From Candidatus Cloacimonadota bacterium (GTDB lineage Bacteria; Cloacimonadota; Cloacimonadia; Cloacimonadales; Cloacimonadaceae), in the NCBI GenBank assembly GCA_012728875.1, contig JAAYEF010000031.1, forward strand, positions 153,064 through 217,063: DNA of 64,000 bases, in the 5' to 3' direction. Made by a program: the position numbers and the translations under genes. Positions 8,105 to 17,241 of the stretch are shown piece by piece. Each line of letters opens with the position of its first letter. Position 1 is the first letter of the stretch. Under the pieces are notes generated by a model, which did not search any database, was not told the DNA's origin, and worked only from the letters and a program-made list of their open reading frames with translations.

Positions 8105-9397
8105 ATGAATAATATGATCTCGAAAGTGCTCAAGCTGATTTCTGTCAATTTGGGCGGGCTTCCCAAAAAGCTCGCAAATGCTTCCATGTATTTTTCCGCG
8201 TCTTTGGTGCAGGTGGTGGTGGGGCTGATTCTTTCCCCCATCCTGTCCATGCATCTGGGGCACAGGGATTTTGCCATTGTGGGATACTTTAATTCCTTCA
8301 ATGCCTTGTTTGTGCCCCTCACAAGTTTTACGCTTAGCTCCTTCTATGGCAAGCATTATTTTGTGGTGAACCAGGCCCAGCGGGAAAACATGAGGAAAAC
8401 CATTGCCTCCACACTCTTGGTTTTCGGTTTGGCGTCAACCGTGGTGATCTTGGCGATTTTCTGGGTTTACACCCGGCTCTATGATACCGGCTACGGCTTT
8501 TTCCCCTACGCGCTGCTTTGCTATTCGAACCTCGTGTTCAGCAATATCTATGCCTTCTATCTACTCAACTTGAGACTGTCAAAAAAAGCGACTAACTTTT
8601 TGTGGGTGAATATCGCCCACCATGGCGCCTATCTGTTGGCGATGATTTTGCTGTGCGCGGTGTTGAAATTTGGTGCGGCGGGAAGCTTGGCAGGCACTTC
8701 CGTGGTTTCGCTTGTGTTTGGTTTGTTTTTCTTTTTCAAACTCACAGACAGAATCAGACTGGACAAAAAGATATTGAAGGACGCGCTCCGTTTTTGCTGG
8801 CCGCTGATCCTCGCCGGGTGCATCGATTATTTTACCAATGGCGTGGACAGGGCCATGCTGGCAGGCTTCAAAGATGATGTGAACCTGGGGTTATACAGCA
8901 TCGCGCTCAGGTTTTCCGGCTATATCTATATGTTCTATGCCGCCATTTCCATGACTTTGGAGCCGGATTTTTTCCAAGCGCTTTCCACGAAAAGATACGG
9001 CAGGATGGTCAAAATATCCCTGGGCCTGATTTTGATGAATCTGTTGGTGGTGGGAGCCTTCGTTGTTGCCGCCCCCCTGATTCTGAAAATACTCACTGTG
9101 GGCAGATACACTGCCGCCAGCAGGCTGGCACGCATCATGGCCTTAAAAAATATCAGCGCTTCGGTGTTCTTTATCATCTCCACTGTCATCATCATCAAGG
9201 GTTACACCAAAGTGGCTCTGATCAACAAGATTGTGGCGGCAGTGTTCGTGAGCTCGCTTTTCCGTTTTCTGATCAGCAAGTACCAGTTTGAGGGTGCCGC
9301 CTGGGGCCAGGTGTTATCCTACGTGGTCTTTACCCTGGTGAGCGGCTTGTTCCTGGTGTATAAGCTGGCTCAGAAAAAAAGGCTCAAAAGCGCGTGA
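8105..9397 (+). CDS. Wzx-like oligosaccharide flippase (MATE/PST superfamily)
   Basis: A 430-residue integral membrane protein with about 12-14 hydrophobic helices. The N-terminal SASLVQVVVGLILSPILSMHLGHRDFAIVGYFNSF region and the central FCWPLILAGCIDYFTNGVDRAML stretch, with a short polar turn between helices, are characteristic of polysaccharide transporters that flip undecaprenyl-linked repeat units across the inner membrane. It lies upstream of a glycosyltransferase in a locus that also has a Wzy-like protein and a priming transferase, as expected for a Wzx/Wzy-type pathway. Confidence 0.85.
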   Translation: MNNMISKVLKLISVNLGGLPKKLANASMYFSASLVQVVVGLILSPILSMHLGHRDFAIVGYFNSFNALFVPLTSFTLSSFYGKHYFVVNQAQRENMRKTIASTLLVFGLASTVVILAIFWVYTRLYDTGYGFFPYALLCYSNLVFSNIYAFYLLNLRLSKKATNFLWVNIAHHGAYLLAMILLCAVLKFGAAGSLAGTSVVSLVFGLFFFFKLTDRIRLDKKILKDALRFCWPLILAGCIDYFTNGVDRAMLAGFKDDVNLGLYSIALRFSGYIYMFYAAISMTLEPDFFQALSTKRYGRMVKISLGLILMNLLVVGAFVVAAPLILKILTVGRYTAASRLARIMALKNISASVFFIISTVIIIKGYTKVALINKIVAAVFVSSLFRFLISKYQFEGAAWGQVLSYVVFTLVSGLFLVYKLAQKKRLKSA

Positions 9398-9410
9398 GGA
9401 TGATTCAAAA

Positions 9411-10598
9411 ATGAAAATTGCCTGGATCTGTCATTTTAGCAACGCTGAGGTTCGTAAAGCCCTGAAACTGTCTGACCAGGTCCATTCCTTCGCGCCTTGG
9501 ATCACCAATACCATCAAGGTGTTCGAAAACAATCCCGAACATGAGCTGCATGTCATTGCTCCGCATAGATTTTTGAAACGGAGCACCAGTTTTGAAACAG
9601 AAGGAGTGCACTACCATTTTTTCAATCCTGGCATTCCCTTTTGGGGGAGGCAGTGGCCGTCTTTTTTTCGCTGGGATTTATGGACCGGGTTCAAGAAAAA
9701 TAACAAAAAGGTGGGGAACTGGGTGAATGCCATCAAGCCTGTTGTGATCCATCTTCAGGGAGCTGAAAACGCATATTATTCATCTTCCATCTTTCAGTTT
9801 CAAGGGCGCTACCCCATTGTGGTGAACCTGCAGAGGATGGATCCCAGTTTTTACTATGATCTTTCCCGGGAAGCAAAAACGCGGCGGGCTGTGGAAGAAA
9901 AGATTTTAAAAAATTTTCCTCATTTTTCAATCCGCACCCAGACCATGGAGCAGGACCTGCTTTCCGTAAATCCAAATGCCCAAACCCACTGGGTGCGCTA
10001 CAACATTCCCCAACCCCGTGCCTGTGAGACGGGCCCCAAGCAGTACGATCTGGTCTTTTTTGCCCGGGTGAGCCCCAGCAAGGGAATCGAAGATTTGCTG
10101 CGGGCTGCGGGAACGCTCACGGGTGAAATTCCCGGTCTTTCGCTATGTATAATTGGTGGAGTAAGCTCTTCATACAGGGAATATCTGAACGAAATGGCGG
10201 CACCAAGCGGACTGCGCCTCGTGTGGAAAGGCCTCCTGCCCGAGATTGACGATGTGCACAAAGAGGCATGCAAGGCGCGGGTGTCTGTATTGCCCACCCA
10301 TCAGGATATCATTCCGGGCACGATAGTTGAAAGTATGCAGCTCGGTATTCCCGTGGTGAGTTACAAGGTTGGCAGCATACCGGAATTGAACGCTGAAAAT
10401 GAATCGCTGCTCTTGGTGGAAAAAGGAGATATTCAGGGCCTGGCTGTTCAGATAAAAAAACTGCTGACGGATGAGGAATACGCTGCCCAATTGGCGCAAC
10501 AAGCCCAAAGGACCATCAATAAGTTTATTGTTAGCGAGGATGTGTTGGGGCAGCATATTGCCTGTTACACCCGTGTGATGGAAGATTTCCATAAATAA
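9411..10598 (+). CDS. Glycosyltransferase family 4 protein
   Basis: GT-B fold retaining glycosyltransferase of 395 residues. The C-terminal GT4 domain is clear: YDLVFFARVSPSKGIEDLL begins the donor-binding half, LCIIGG follows, and DIIPGTIVESMQLGIPVV holds the EX7E-type region, followed by VGSIPEL. The N-terminal half binds the acceptor (SNAEVRKALKLSDQVHSF). The acceptor and sugar cannot be deduced. The ATG is 14 bp after the flippase stop. Confidence 0.87.
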   Translation: MKIAWICHFSNAEVRKALKLSDQVHSFAPWITNTIKVFENNPEHELHVIAPHRFLKRSTSFETEGVHYHFFNPGIPFWGRQWPSFFRWDLWTGFKKNNKKVGNWVNAIKPVVIHLQGAENAYYSSSIFQFQGRYPIVVNLQRMDPSFYYDLSREAKTRRAVEEKILKNFPHFSIRTQTMEQDLLSVNPNAQTHWVRYNIPQPRACETGPKQYDLVFFARVSPSKGIEDLLRAAGTLTGEIPGLSLCIIGGVSSSYREYLNEMAAPSGLRLVWKGLLPEIDDVHKEACKARVSVLPTHQDIIPGTIVESMQLGIPVVSYKVGSIPELNAENESLLLVEKGDIQGLAVQIKKLLTDEEYAAQLAQQAQRTINKFIVSEDVLGQHIACYTRVMEDFHK

Positions 10599-10690
10599 AC
10601 GAATTAATTGCACCCTGGACAAGACTCAAAACATCCAGGATGCGCGGCCATGAATAATTGGCAAATAATATGATAAAACGGGAAAACGAG

Positions 10691-11869
10691 ATGAAACCTG
10701 AACTTTTGGTGGATTTTATCCGGGAGCTGTATGCTAGCACGGAATTCATCCCTCTGCACGAACCCTTCTTTGGCGATGGCGAAAACAAATATGTAAACGA
10801 TTGCCTTGCGAGCAGGTTCGTATCCAGCGTTGGAAAATATGTGGATCTTTTTGAGGAAAGGATTTGTGCCTACACGGGAGCCACCAGCGCTGTGGCTACG
10901 GTAAATGGAACCGCCGCTTTGCACATCGCTCTTCTTTTGGCTGGAACAGGTCCCGGGGACCTGGTTATAACCCAGCCCCTCACCTTCGTGGCCACCTGCA
11001 ATGCCATCAGCTATTTGGGTGCCCAGCCGGTTTTCGTGGATATTGATCAAAAAACCCTGGGCATGAGCCCAGATGCGCTTCAACTTTGGCTTGAAGAGAA
11101 CGTGGATGTCGTTGTGGATAAATCTGCCACATCTTCAGAATCTCAATTCAAAGCGGTTCATAAACAAACCGGAAAACGGGTGGCAGCCTGTGTACCCATG
11201 CACAGTTTTGGTCACCCCTGCCAAATTGATAAAATCATTTCCATTTGCGATACTTACGGCATACCGGTCGTGGAAGATTCCGCGGAATCCCTTGGCAGCT
11301 ACTACAAGGGGCAACACACCGGCACTTTTGGCAAGCTGGGCATCCTGAGTTTTAACGGGAATAAAACCATCACCACCGGAGGCGGGGGCATGATTTTAAC
11401 AAACGACGAGCATCTGGGCAAACTGGCAAAACATATCACCACAACGGCAAAAAAGCCCCATCCTTGGGACTATGAACACGATATGGTGGCCTATAATTAC
11501 CGGATGCCAAACATAAATGCCGCCCTTGGCTGCGGCCAGATGGAGCTGCTGGACGGGTTTTTGGAAGATAAAAGAGAAACCGCCTCGCGCTACCGTGATT
11601 TTTTCGCTAAGCAAAATGGGCATTGTTTTGTTGATGAACCCCGGGACGGCAAGTCCAATTTTTGGCTGAACGCCGTTCTTGCCTCCAGCCCCGAAGATCG
11701 TGACCTCCTGCTTAAGGTCACCAACGGGGCTGGAGTGATGACACGCCCCGCCTGGATTTTGATGAATCGGCTGGAAATGTTCAAAGATTCCGCCTGCGGA
11801 GACTTGAGTAATGCCAGCCACATAGCCAGTCGTCTGGTAAATTTGCCAAGCAGTGTGAGGAATACATGA
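10691..11869 (+). CDS. LegC-like NDP-4-keto-sugar aminotransferase (DegT family)
   Basis: A second DegT/DnrJ/EryC1 aminotransferase. The opening IPLHEPFFG and SRFVSSVGKYVDLFE resemble the LegC group, which aminates C4 of a UDP-4-keto-6-deoxy-N-acetylhexosamine. VNGTAALHI forms the phosphate-binding turn, VVEDSAESLGSYYKG carries the PLP-binding aspartate near 196, and FNGNKTITTGGGG the Schiff-base lysine near 225. I place the start at the ATG at 10691, which has a GGA seven bases upstream; ATG 10670 and TTG 10658 are in frame but poorly led. No LegB-type dehydratase is in the window. The gene overlaps the GNAT gene by ATGA, so aminated product may be acetylated next. Confidence 0.82.
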   Translation: MKPELLVDFIRELYASTEFIPLHEPFFGDGENKYVNDCLASRFVSSVGKYVDLFEERICAYTGATSAVATVNGTAALHIALLLAGTGPGDLVITQPLTFVATCNAISYLGAQPVFVDIDQKTLGMSPDALQLWLEENVDVVVDKSATSSESQFKAVHKQTGKRVAACVPMHSFGHPCQIDKIISICDTYGIPVVEDSAESLGSYYKGQHTGTFGKLGILSFNGNKTITTGGGGMILTNDEHLGKLAKHITTTAKKPHPWDYEHDMVAYNYRMPNINAALGCGQMELLDGFLEDKRETASRYRDFFAKQNGHCFVDEPRDGKSNFWLNAVLASSPEDRDLLLKVTNGAGVMTRPAWILMNRLEMFKDSACGDLSNASHIASRLVNLPSSVRNT

Positions 11870-12420
11870 AAAAGAAATTCAGAGTGTATCTAAGATCATT
11901 TGAACCCGGAGACCATCTTTTATTGCATAAATGGCGCAGTGACCCGGAGATTGCGATTCCGTTCAGTGCCACAATGCGCTTCACATCCACACTCAACGAA
12001 CAAAAATGGCTGGAGGACAGGGTTTTTGACAAAAACAGCGTTAGCTGCGCCATTTGTCTTAAGGAAACCGACGAATTCATCGGGTGCATCTTTATCAGCA
12101 AAATTGATATGCTGCATAAAAATGGCGTTGCCGGTTGGTTTGTGGGAGAAAAAAAACACTGGGGCAAAGGCTACGCGACTGATGCCCTGGTTTTGATGTT
12201 GCGACACGCTTTTTACGATAAAGGTCTAGAAAGGGTTTGGTCTGGTGTGTTTGAAGACAACATGGGCTCCTTGAAAATGGCGGAGAAATGTGGCTTCAAA
12301 GTGGAAGGGCTGATGCGCAAAGCCTATTATGTGGACGGCAGCTTTAAAAACAGTGTGGTGGTGGGGGTGTTGAGGGAGGATTTTGAAGCAGTGCTGGCTG
12401 ATTATGAGGATATCGTATGA
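11866..12420 (+). CDS. GNAT family N-acetyltransferase (RimJ/RimL type)
   Basis: A 184-residue GNAT protein. The acetyl-CoA pyrophosphate-binding loop is seen as KHWGKGYATDAL near residue 105, and the C-terminal part has EDNMGSLKMAEKCGFKVEGLMRKAYYVDGSF, the usual RimJ/RimL ending. It overlaps the LegC-like aminotransferase and the next gene by four bases on each side, so translation is coupled. Acetylation of the 4-amino group created by its neighbour is the likely role, as PseH or WecD do in other pathways; acetylation of a protein is less likely here. Confidence 0.82.
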   Translation: MKKKFRVYLRSFEPGDHLLLHKWRSDPEIAIPFSATMRFTSTLNEQKWLEDRVFDKNSVSCAICLKETDEFIGCIFISKIDMLHKNGVAGWFVGEKKHWGKGYATDALVLMLRHAFYDKGLERVWSGVFEDNMGSLKMAEKCGFKVEGLMRKAYYVDGSFKNSVVVGVLREDFEAVLADYEDIV

Positions 12421-13502
12421 CAATGAACTCCAAAACTGGAATATGCACGCTCGCCGATGCTCAGGCATGGGAAGCTCTGCATTCCCGGTTGGGTCGGCAA
12501 GCCCCGCCCTTTTTTGGCCCTAATTATCATCGTGTAGTGGATCCAGCGGGAACAGAAACAGAGTGTTTTTGGAGTTCCAAGGACGAAAACAACTTTCTCT
12601 ACTATCCATATTTGAAGAAAAGCCTTAACGGTCTTGGTTACAATCTGGATGATGAATATTGCGACATCAGCGGGGCTTACGGCTATAATGGACCCCTTGG
12701 CAGGGTGAAGGATCCGGGCTTTGTTGAGTCTTTTAACCATGCGCTGCTGGATTATTTTGCCCAAGTCAGGGTTGTGACGGAATTTGTGCGCTACTGCCCA
12801 CTTTCAAACAACAGACGCTTTCATCTTTACACTCAGCAAATAGATGTGTTGGACAACGTTTACATCGATCTCTCCCAGGGGCAGGACTGGGTATGGAAAC
12901 ATTCCTTTGAACACCGGGCACGCAAAGCCATCCGCAATGGCGAGGGTCATGGTCTGAAAACTGTGATTCACCGGGGAAGCGAGATTGTGGCTGAAGAGAT
13001 TGAAGTTTTACATGAAATCTACACCAGCACCATGCAGCGTAATGAGGCGGATGAATTCTATTTTTTTGACAGAAGTTTTTTTGAAGGACTGGTTGCCAAT
13101 CTGGGCCATCAGAGCCTGCTGGCACTTAGCTATTATGAGGACAAGGCCATTTCGGCGGAATTGCTGCTTTTGGGTGGAACCCTGGCCTACGGCTTTTTGG
13201 GCGGAACTCTAAGTGAATATTATCAATACAAGGCCAACAGCTTCCAGCGCTGGGAACTGGTTAAATATCTCTGCGCACATGGCTTTGAAAAATATTCCCT
13301 GGGCGCCAGCAGCGCGCGGGGCGATGGGATCCATAAGTTTAAGATGAGTTTTGCCCGGGGCTGTGCGAATCTATTTTATATTGGAACCAAGGTGCATTTG
13401 CCAGAAGTGTATGTCCAGCTACAAACGCAATGGAGCGAAATGTATCCCGAAGCCGCCAAAATGCATGCCAACAAGATTCAAGGTTACAGGATCAGATTTT
13501 GA
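12417..13502 (+). CDS. FemAB-like / GNAT-fold aminoacyl- or acyltransferase
   Basis: The 361-residue protein has the double-GNAT layout of the FemAB group: an N-terminal half starting with WEALHSRLGRQAPPFFGPNYH, then HRARKAIRNGEGHGLK, a central helix (IEVLHEIYTSTMQRNEADEFYFF) and the second GNAT unit with AISAELLLLGGTLAYGFLGG and YSLGASSARGDGIHKFK. FemX-type enzymes move an amino acid from aminoacyl-tRNA to peptidoglycan precursors; related proteins in polysaccharide loci are uncharacterised. Because it is translationally coupled to a GNAT gene, transfer of an acyl or aminoacyl group to an amino-sugar is a plausible inference. Confidence 0.78.
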   Translation: MTMNSKTGICTLADAQAWEALHSRLGRQAPPFFGPNYHRVVDPAGTETECFWSSKDENNFLYYPYLKKSLNGLGYNLDDEYCDISGAYGYNGPLGRVKDPGFVESFNHALLDYFAQVRVVTEFVRYCPLSNNRRFHLYTQQIDVLDNVYIDLSQGQDWVWKHSFEHRARKAIRNGEGHGLKTVIHRGSEIVAEEIEVLHEIYTSTMQRNEADEFYFFDRSFFEGLVANLGHQSLLALSYYEDKAISAELLLLGGTLAYGFLGGTLSEYYQYKANSFQRWELVKYLCAHGFEKYSLGASSARGDGIHKFKMSFARGCANLFYIGTKVHLPEVYVQLQTQWSEMYPEAAKMHANKIQGYRIRF

Positions 13503-13535
13503 ACCTTTGACTGTCCATGCAACGTTTTAAGATAC

Positions 13536-13555
13536 CTGCCGCACCATCGCGGCAG
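13536..13555. other. Short GC-rich hairpin in a 153-bp intergenic gap
   Basis: CTGCCGC and GCGGCAG form a perfect 7-bp stem with a 6-base loop. No T-run follows on either strand, so it is not a classical terminator. The rest of the gap 13503-13655 shows no gene; the downstream gene has GAGAGG as its ribosome-binding site. Confidence 0.4.
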
Positions 13556-13655
13556 CAGTTGAAGCCGGATATATGGAAAAAGTGCCGGGATATGAGGCCT
13601 TGACAAATGCGCTGTAGCAAAAGAATTGAATAAACCAAAAAATTGAGAGGTAATC

Positions 13656-14576
13656 ATGAAAGAGTCAGCAGTGTTGTTAATCACATTTAACCGCCCCGAG
13701 AGTACGCGCGAGGTCTTGAAAGCCCTCCAAAAAGCAAAGCCCAAGCGTCTTTATGTCTTTTCAGACGGAGCCCGCAACGAAGAGGAGCAAAAGATTTGCC
13801 AGCAAGTTAGAGATATGGTAATTGAAATGGTTAACTGGGATTGCGATCTAAGGCGCAAAGTGATGGAATATAACCTTGGCTGCGGCCCGGGACCCTTCGC
13901 CGCCATGAATTGGGCTGTGGAAGAAGAAGACCGCATCATCATTCTGGAGGATGACTGCGTCCCCTCTCCCGCTTTTTTCCCATATTGTGACTATCTTTTG
14001 GACAAGTTCCTGGACGACCGGCGTATCTGGCTGTTGAGCGGAAACAACTACTGTCCGGAGTTTCCGCTTCCGGCGGATTACGCGTTCACGCGCTACGCGC
14101 ATAGCTGGGGCTGGGCAACCTGGCGCCGCTGCGTCAAGCAGGTGGATTTGGAAATGCGGGATTACCCTGAATTCAGGGATAGAAAGCTGCTCTATTCGCT
14201 CTTGCCGCGTAAAGAGGCGGACTATTTCATGAGGTCTTTAGAGCGTACCTACACGGATAAAAGCAGGATGGGGCATATCTGGGATATTCAATTTGGTTTT
14301 TGCGTGCGCAAAAACTCCGGCATGGGCATCATGCCCAGGGCGAACTTGGTAAGCAACATTGGCTACGTGGGCACCCACAGCGAACAAAGGAACCGTTTTC
14401 ACGACCATCCTGTAGATGATAGCTTCAAGATTGTTCAGGAGCCTGTTTGCGTGGCGCCTGACTATCTGCACGACAGATATCACTTTAAACATCATTGGCT
14501 GGGTGGATCCGGACTGCAAAGATCACTAAATAAAGCCAAACGTAAAGCAAGAAAACTATTAAAGGCAAAACCTTGA
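13656..14576 (+). CDS. GT-A fold glycosyltransferase (family 2-like)
   Basis: A 306-residue glycosyltransferase of a group seen in many capsule loci. The start VLLITFNRPESTREVL is the GT-A nucleotide-binding strand, FSDGARNEEE follows, and IIILEDDCVPSPAFF supplies the DXD-like metal-binding aspartates near residue 90. HSWGWATWRRCVKQVD is a conserved signature further on. It carries no membrane segment. Its stop overlaps a TTG start of the next gene. Confidence 0.85.
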   Translation: MKESAVLLITFNRPESTREVLKALQKAKPKRLYVFSDGARNEEEQKICQQVRDMVIEMVNWDCDLRRKVMEYNLGCGPGPFAAMNWAVEEEDRIIILEDDCVPSPAFFPYCDYLLDKFLDDRRIWLLSGNNYCPEFPLPADYAFTRYAHSWGWATWRRCVKQVDLEMRDYPEFRDRKLLYSLLPRKEADYFMRSLERTYTDKSRMGHIWDIQFGFCVRKNSGMGIMPRANLVSNIGYVGTHSEQRNRFHDHPVDDSFKIVQEPVCVAPDYLHDRYHFKHHWLGGSGLQRSLNKAKRKARKLLKAKP

Positions 14577-15883
14577 CAAAAACCAAACTACTGTTCTATT
14601 TGGCGGGCTTGGTGCTGACCCTGATTGTTCTCAGGCTGATTCCCGCGAATCTGGATTGGCGGATAGCCAACGTCAGGATCTTAAGTCTGGAGCTGTGGAT
14701 AGCCATTTTTTTGTTTTTCGTGGCCATCTACAAGCCGAATTCTTTTTTCAGCAGGGATATGATTTGGGCATATGTGTACGCGCTGATGGTTCTTGTGATG
14801 GACATCCTGGGGCATTTGAAGTTTTCGTCGTCAACTTGGATGACTGCTCAGGTGCGGCCCTTCCTTGTGGCACTCATCTTGTATCAGGTGTTTCTGGTCG
14901 GGCCAGACCCCAAGCAGATGCAAAAAATGGTGCTCTTTATAGTTGCCATTATTGGCATCTCATGTTTGATTAACATTGTGGGTTTAATGCGCAACCCCTT
15001 GGCGGTGAGGTTTGTAGTGGGTGGTGCGGAAGGCGCGGAAGGAAGAGATCGTTTCACCAGAATGGGTATTTCGAACTATGGATTTTTTTCGGGGCTCCCA
15101 ACTTTGTTACCGGTCTTGTTCTACTCCTTCAGAAAAACGGCCCAAAAAAAGTTCAAATGGCTTTTTGGAATTGTAATATTCCTGGTGGTTTGGGCGGTTT
15201 TTCTCAGCGCGTTTACAGCCCCATTGCTGATTGCCTTGATGGCACTCGTATTGTCAATTTTTGGCAATGTTCGAAGCAGGAGGGCCTATACCTTTGTGTT
15301 GGTCGCGGTGGTGGGCTTGATCTCTTTAATATATCCTCCCCAACTTGCCTTCAATCATGCCATCGATGGTTTGATCAGCATCACTCCCACGGAAGCCGTC
15401 AGACGACGCCTCAACGATATTAAGCTGGCATCCCAGGAAGGCATTGAGGTTACATCCACCGGCAGAACAGAAACTTCGGTGGAACAGCGTTTGCAAAGGG
15501 TGTTTTGGAATGTTGAAACCGTTGCCAGGTATCCATTGTTCGGTTCTTCGAAAAACACCAACCCTGAGGCTTTTCATCTCTTCTGGTTATATTTCCTGGC
15601 TTCTTTCGGTTTTTTGGGATTTCTTCCCTTTTTCTTGTCGTGGTTAACACATATTCGGAGAAACAAAAGGGTTTTCGATCAAGATTTTTGGTTCTACTAC
15701 GTTTTGTCCTTGTTGACGTTCTTCACTATGGGATTGATTAAAAGCATCACCGGATGGTTCATGTATTTGGCGCCCTTGTTCATCGTTCCCGCCATGTACT
15801 ATCTCACCTATGAAATTCCTGAACCCGGCTTGGAAGCAACAGGCGAATCTGCTGTTCAAGCCTCCAAGGGAGCCTTGCAATGA
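14573..15883 (+). CDS. Wzy-like O-antigen polymerase/ligase membrane protein
   Basis: The 436-residue protein is almost all membrane helices (about 11-12) with one large loop around residues 255-330 (ISITPTEAVRRRLNDIKLAS, then GRTETSVEQRLQRVFWN), followed by FGSSKNTNPEAFHLFWLYFLASFG. The large periplasmic loop before the last helices and the final charged tail are the normal plan of O-antigen polymerases and ligases, which are recognised by topology more than by sequence. Start is a TTG at 14573 overlapping the preceding stop (TTGA); no ATG is available near this point. Probably polymerises the repeat unit. Confidence 0.75.
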   Translation: MTKTKLLFYLAGLVLTLIVLRLIPANLDWRIANVRILSLELWIAIFLFFVAIYKPNSFFSRDMIWAYVYALMVLVMDILGHLKFSSSTWMTAQVRPFLVALILYQVFLVGPDPKQMQKMVLFIVAIIGISCLINIVGLMRNPLAVRFVVGGAEGAEGRDRFTRMGISNYGFFSGLPTLLPVLFYSFRKTAQKKFKWLFGIVIFLVVWAVFLSAFTAPLLIALMALVLSIFGNVRSRRAYTFVLVAVVGLISLIYPPQLAFNHAIDGLISITPTEAVRRRLNDIKLASQEGIEVTSTGRTETSVEQRLQRVFWNVETVARYPLFGSSKNTNPEAFHLFWLYFLASFGFLGFLPFFLSWLTHIRRNKRVFDQDFWFYYVLSLLTFFTMGLIKSITGWFMYLAPLFIVPAMYYLTYEIPEPGLEATGESAVQASKGALQ

Positions 15884-17241
15884 GCCTGCTTTTTTTCAGC
15901 GACCTGTTCAGTGGTAAAACGGTTCGAAAACATTACCGATTTTACTCGCAAACCCAATGGTATGATCAGGAGCAAATGCGAGGCTTTCAAAAGGCCAAAC
16001 TTGTGCGCTTGTTGAAACACTGCCGGCAAAACCTGCCCTATTATGCCAATGTTATGAAAAACCTGGGCATGGAACCGGAAGACATCAAGGAGCCCGGGGA
16101 TATTGTTTGTTTTCCTGTGTTGACCAAAGAGCTTATCCTCGAACACAAGGATGAATTTGTGCCCCATAACCTTAAAGATATCAAAGGCGTTAAGAGCGGC
16201 TTCACCGGCGGAACCACCGGAGGCGCGTTTCCCAAGCGTAACGATGCTGCCACCCGCAGTTCCAGTTGGGGTGCCTACCAACGTTTTTACGATTGGATGG
16301 GAATTGGTCGCAATGATGAGAAAGTTGACCTGATGGGCGGATATGCTCAGAGCAAGAAATTGCTCGTCCGCCTGAAGGGACAGATGTTGGACAAAGTTCA
16401 TCACAGCCATTCCTTCGACACCTACGAGACCTTTGAACGCAATTTTTCGCGGCTTGTGCAGCTGTTGCAAACGCGGGATATCAAGCTGATTAGAGCTTAT
16501 ACACAATATCTGCACAACATGGCTGTAGAGATGAGGAACCGTGGCTTGAAGTTTCAGCTTAAAGCCATCATGACCACCGCGGAGCCACTGTTTGAAGAAC
16601 ACCGTGCCCTGTTCAGGGAAGTGTTTGCTTGTGAAACATTCGATCAATACGGTTGCGGTGAAATTGGCAGCATAGCGTTTGAATGTGAGCATCACAATGG
16701 CCTGCATGTTACTGAGGAACGTGTTTTCCTGGAAGTGGGAAAAAATAAGGAATTGATTCTTACAGATTTGGATAATTTTGCCATGCCCCTCATCCGCTAC
16801 ATGAATGGCGACGAAGCGGAACTGGATGAACAAGCCTGCACTTGCGGTCGAAAGAGCCCGCTGATAAAATGGATTAAGGGACGGACCATTGATTATCTGA
16901 CTGGTCCGGAAGGTCAATCGCTTCATAGCTCCTATCTTTGGAAGATCATATATGAGTCCGGTATCGCTCCGCGACGTAATCTGCAAAAATTCCAAGCCCT
17001 GCAAACCAGCAGCGAACACATCAAGTTTAGATATGTGGGCCAAAAATTCGACGCGGATGAGGAAGCCTTGTTAGAAAAGTTGATCCGGGAAAAATTGGGA
17101 ATGGTAACCCTTGTTTTTTCCAACGAGAGCGACATAGAAAATTCGTCCTCAGGAAAATACATGCCAGTGGTGAACCAAACCCTGCAGTCATCTTTCAAAC
17201 CTGAGCCTGAGACAGATATTGGCAAGAAATCGGAGCTGTGA
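15880..17241 (+). CDS. CapK/PaaK-like adenylate-forming enzyme 1
   Basis: A 453-residue protein of the phenylacetate-CoA ligase fold, often annotated as capsular polysaccharide protein CapK. GFTGGTTGG at residues 107-115 is the ATP-phosphate loop; DQYGCGEIGSIAFEC and LIRYMNGDEAEL are the later adenylation motifs; CTCGR at about 322 is a cysteine pair shared with family members. Members activate carboxylic acids as acyl-AMP. No acyl carrier protein is visible nearby, so the acceptor is unknown. It is followed with no gap by a paralogue. Confidence 0.8.
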   Translation: MSLLFFSDLFSGKTVRKHYRFYSQTQWYDQEQMRGFQKAKLVRLLKHCRQNLPYYANVMKNLGMEPEDIKEPGDIVCFPVLTKELILEHKDEFVPHNLKDIKGVKSGFTGGTTGGAFPKRNDAATRSSSWGAYQRFYDWMGIGRNDEKVDLMGGYAQSKKLLVRLKGQMLDKVHHSHSFDTYETFERNFSRLVQLLQTRDIKLIRAYTQYLHNMAVEMRNRGLKFQLKAIMTTAEPLFEEHRALFREVFACETFDQYGCGEIGSIAFECEHHNGLHVTEERVFLEVGKNKELILTDLDNFAMPLIRYMNGDEAELDEQACTCGRKSPLIKWIKGRTIDYLTGPEGQSLHSSYLWKIIYESGIAPRRNLQKFQALQTSSEHIKFRYVGQKFDADEEALLEKLIREKLGMVTLVFSNESDIENSSSGKYMPVVNQTLQSSFKPEPETDIGKKSEL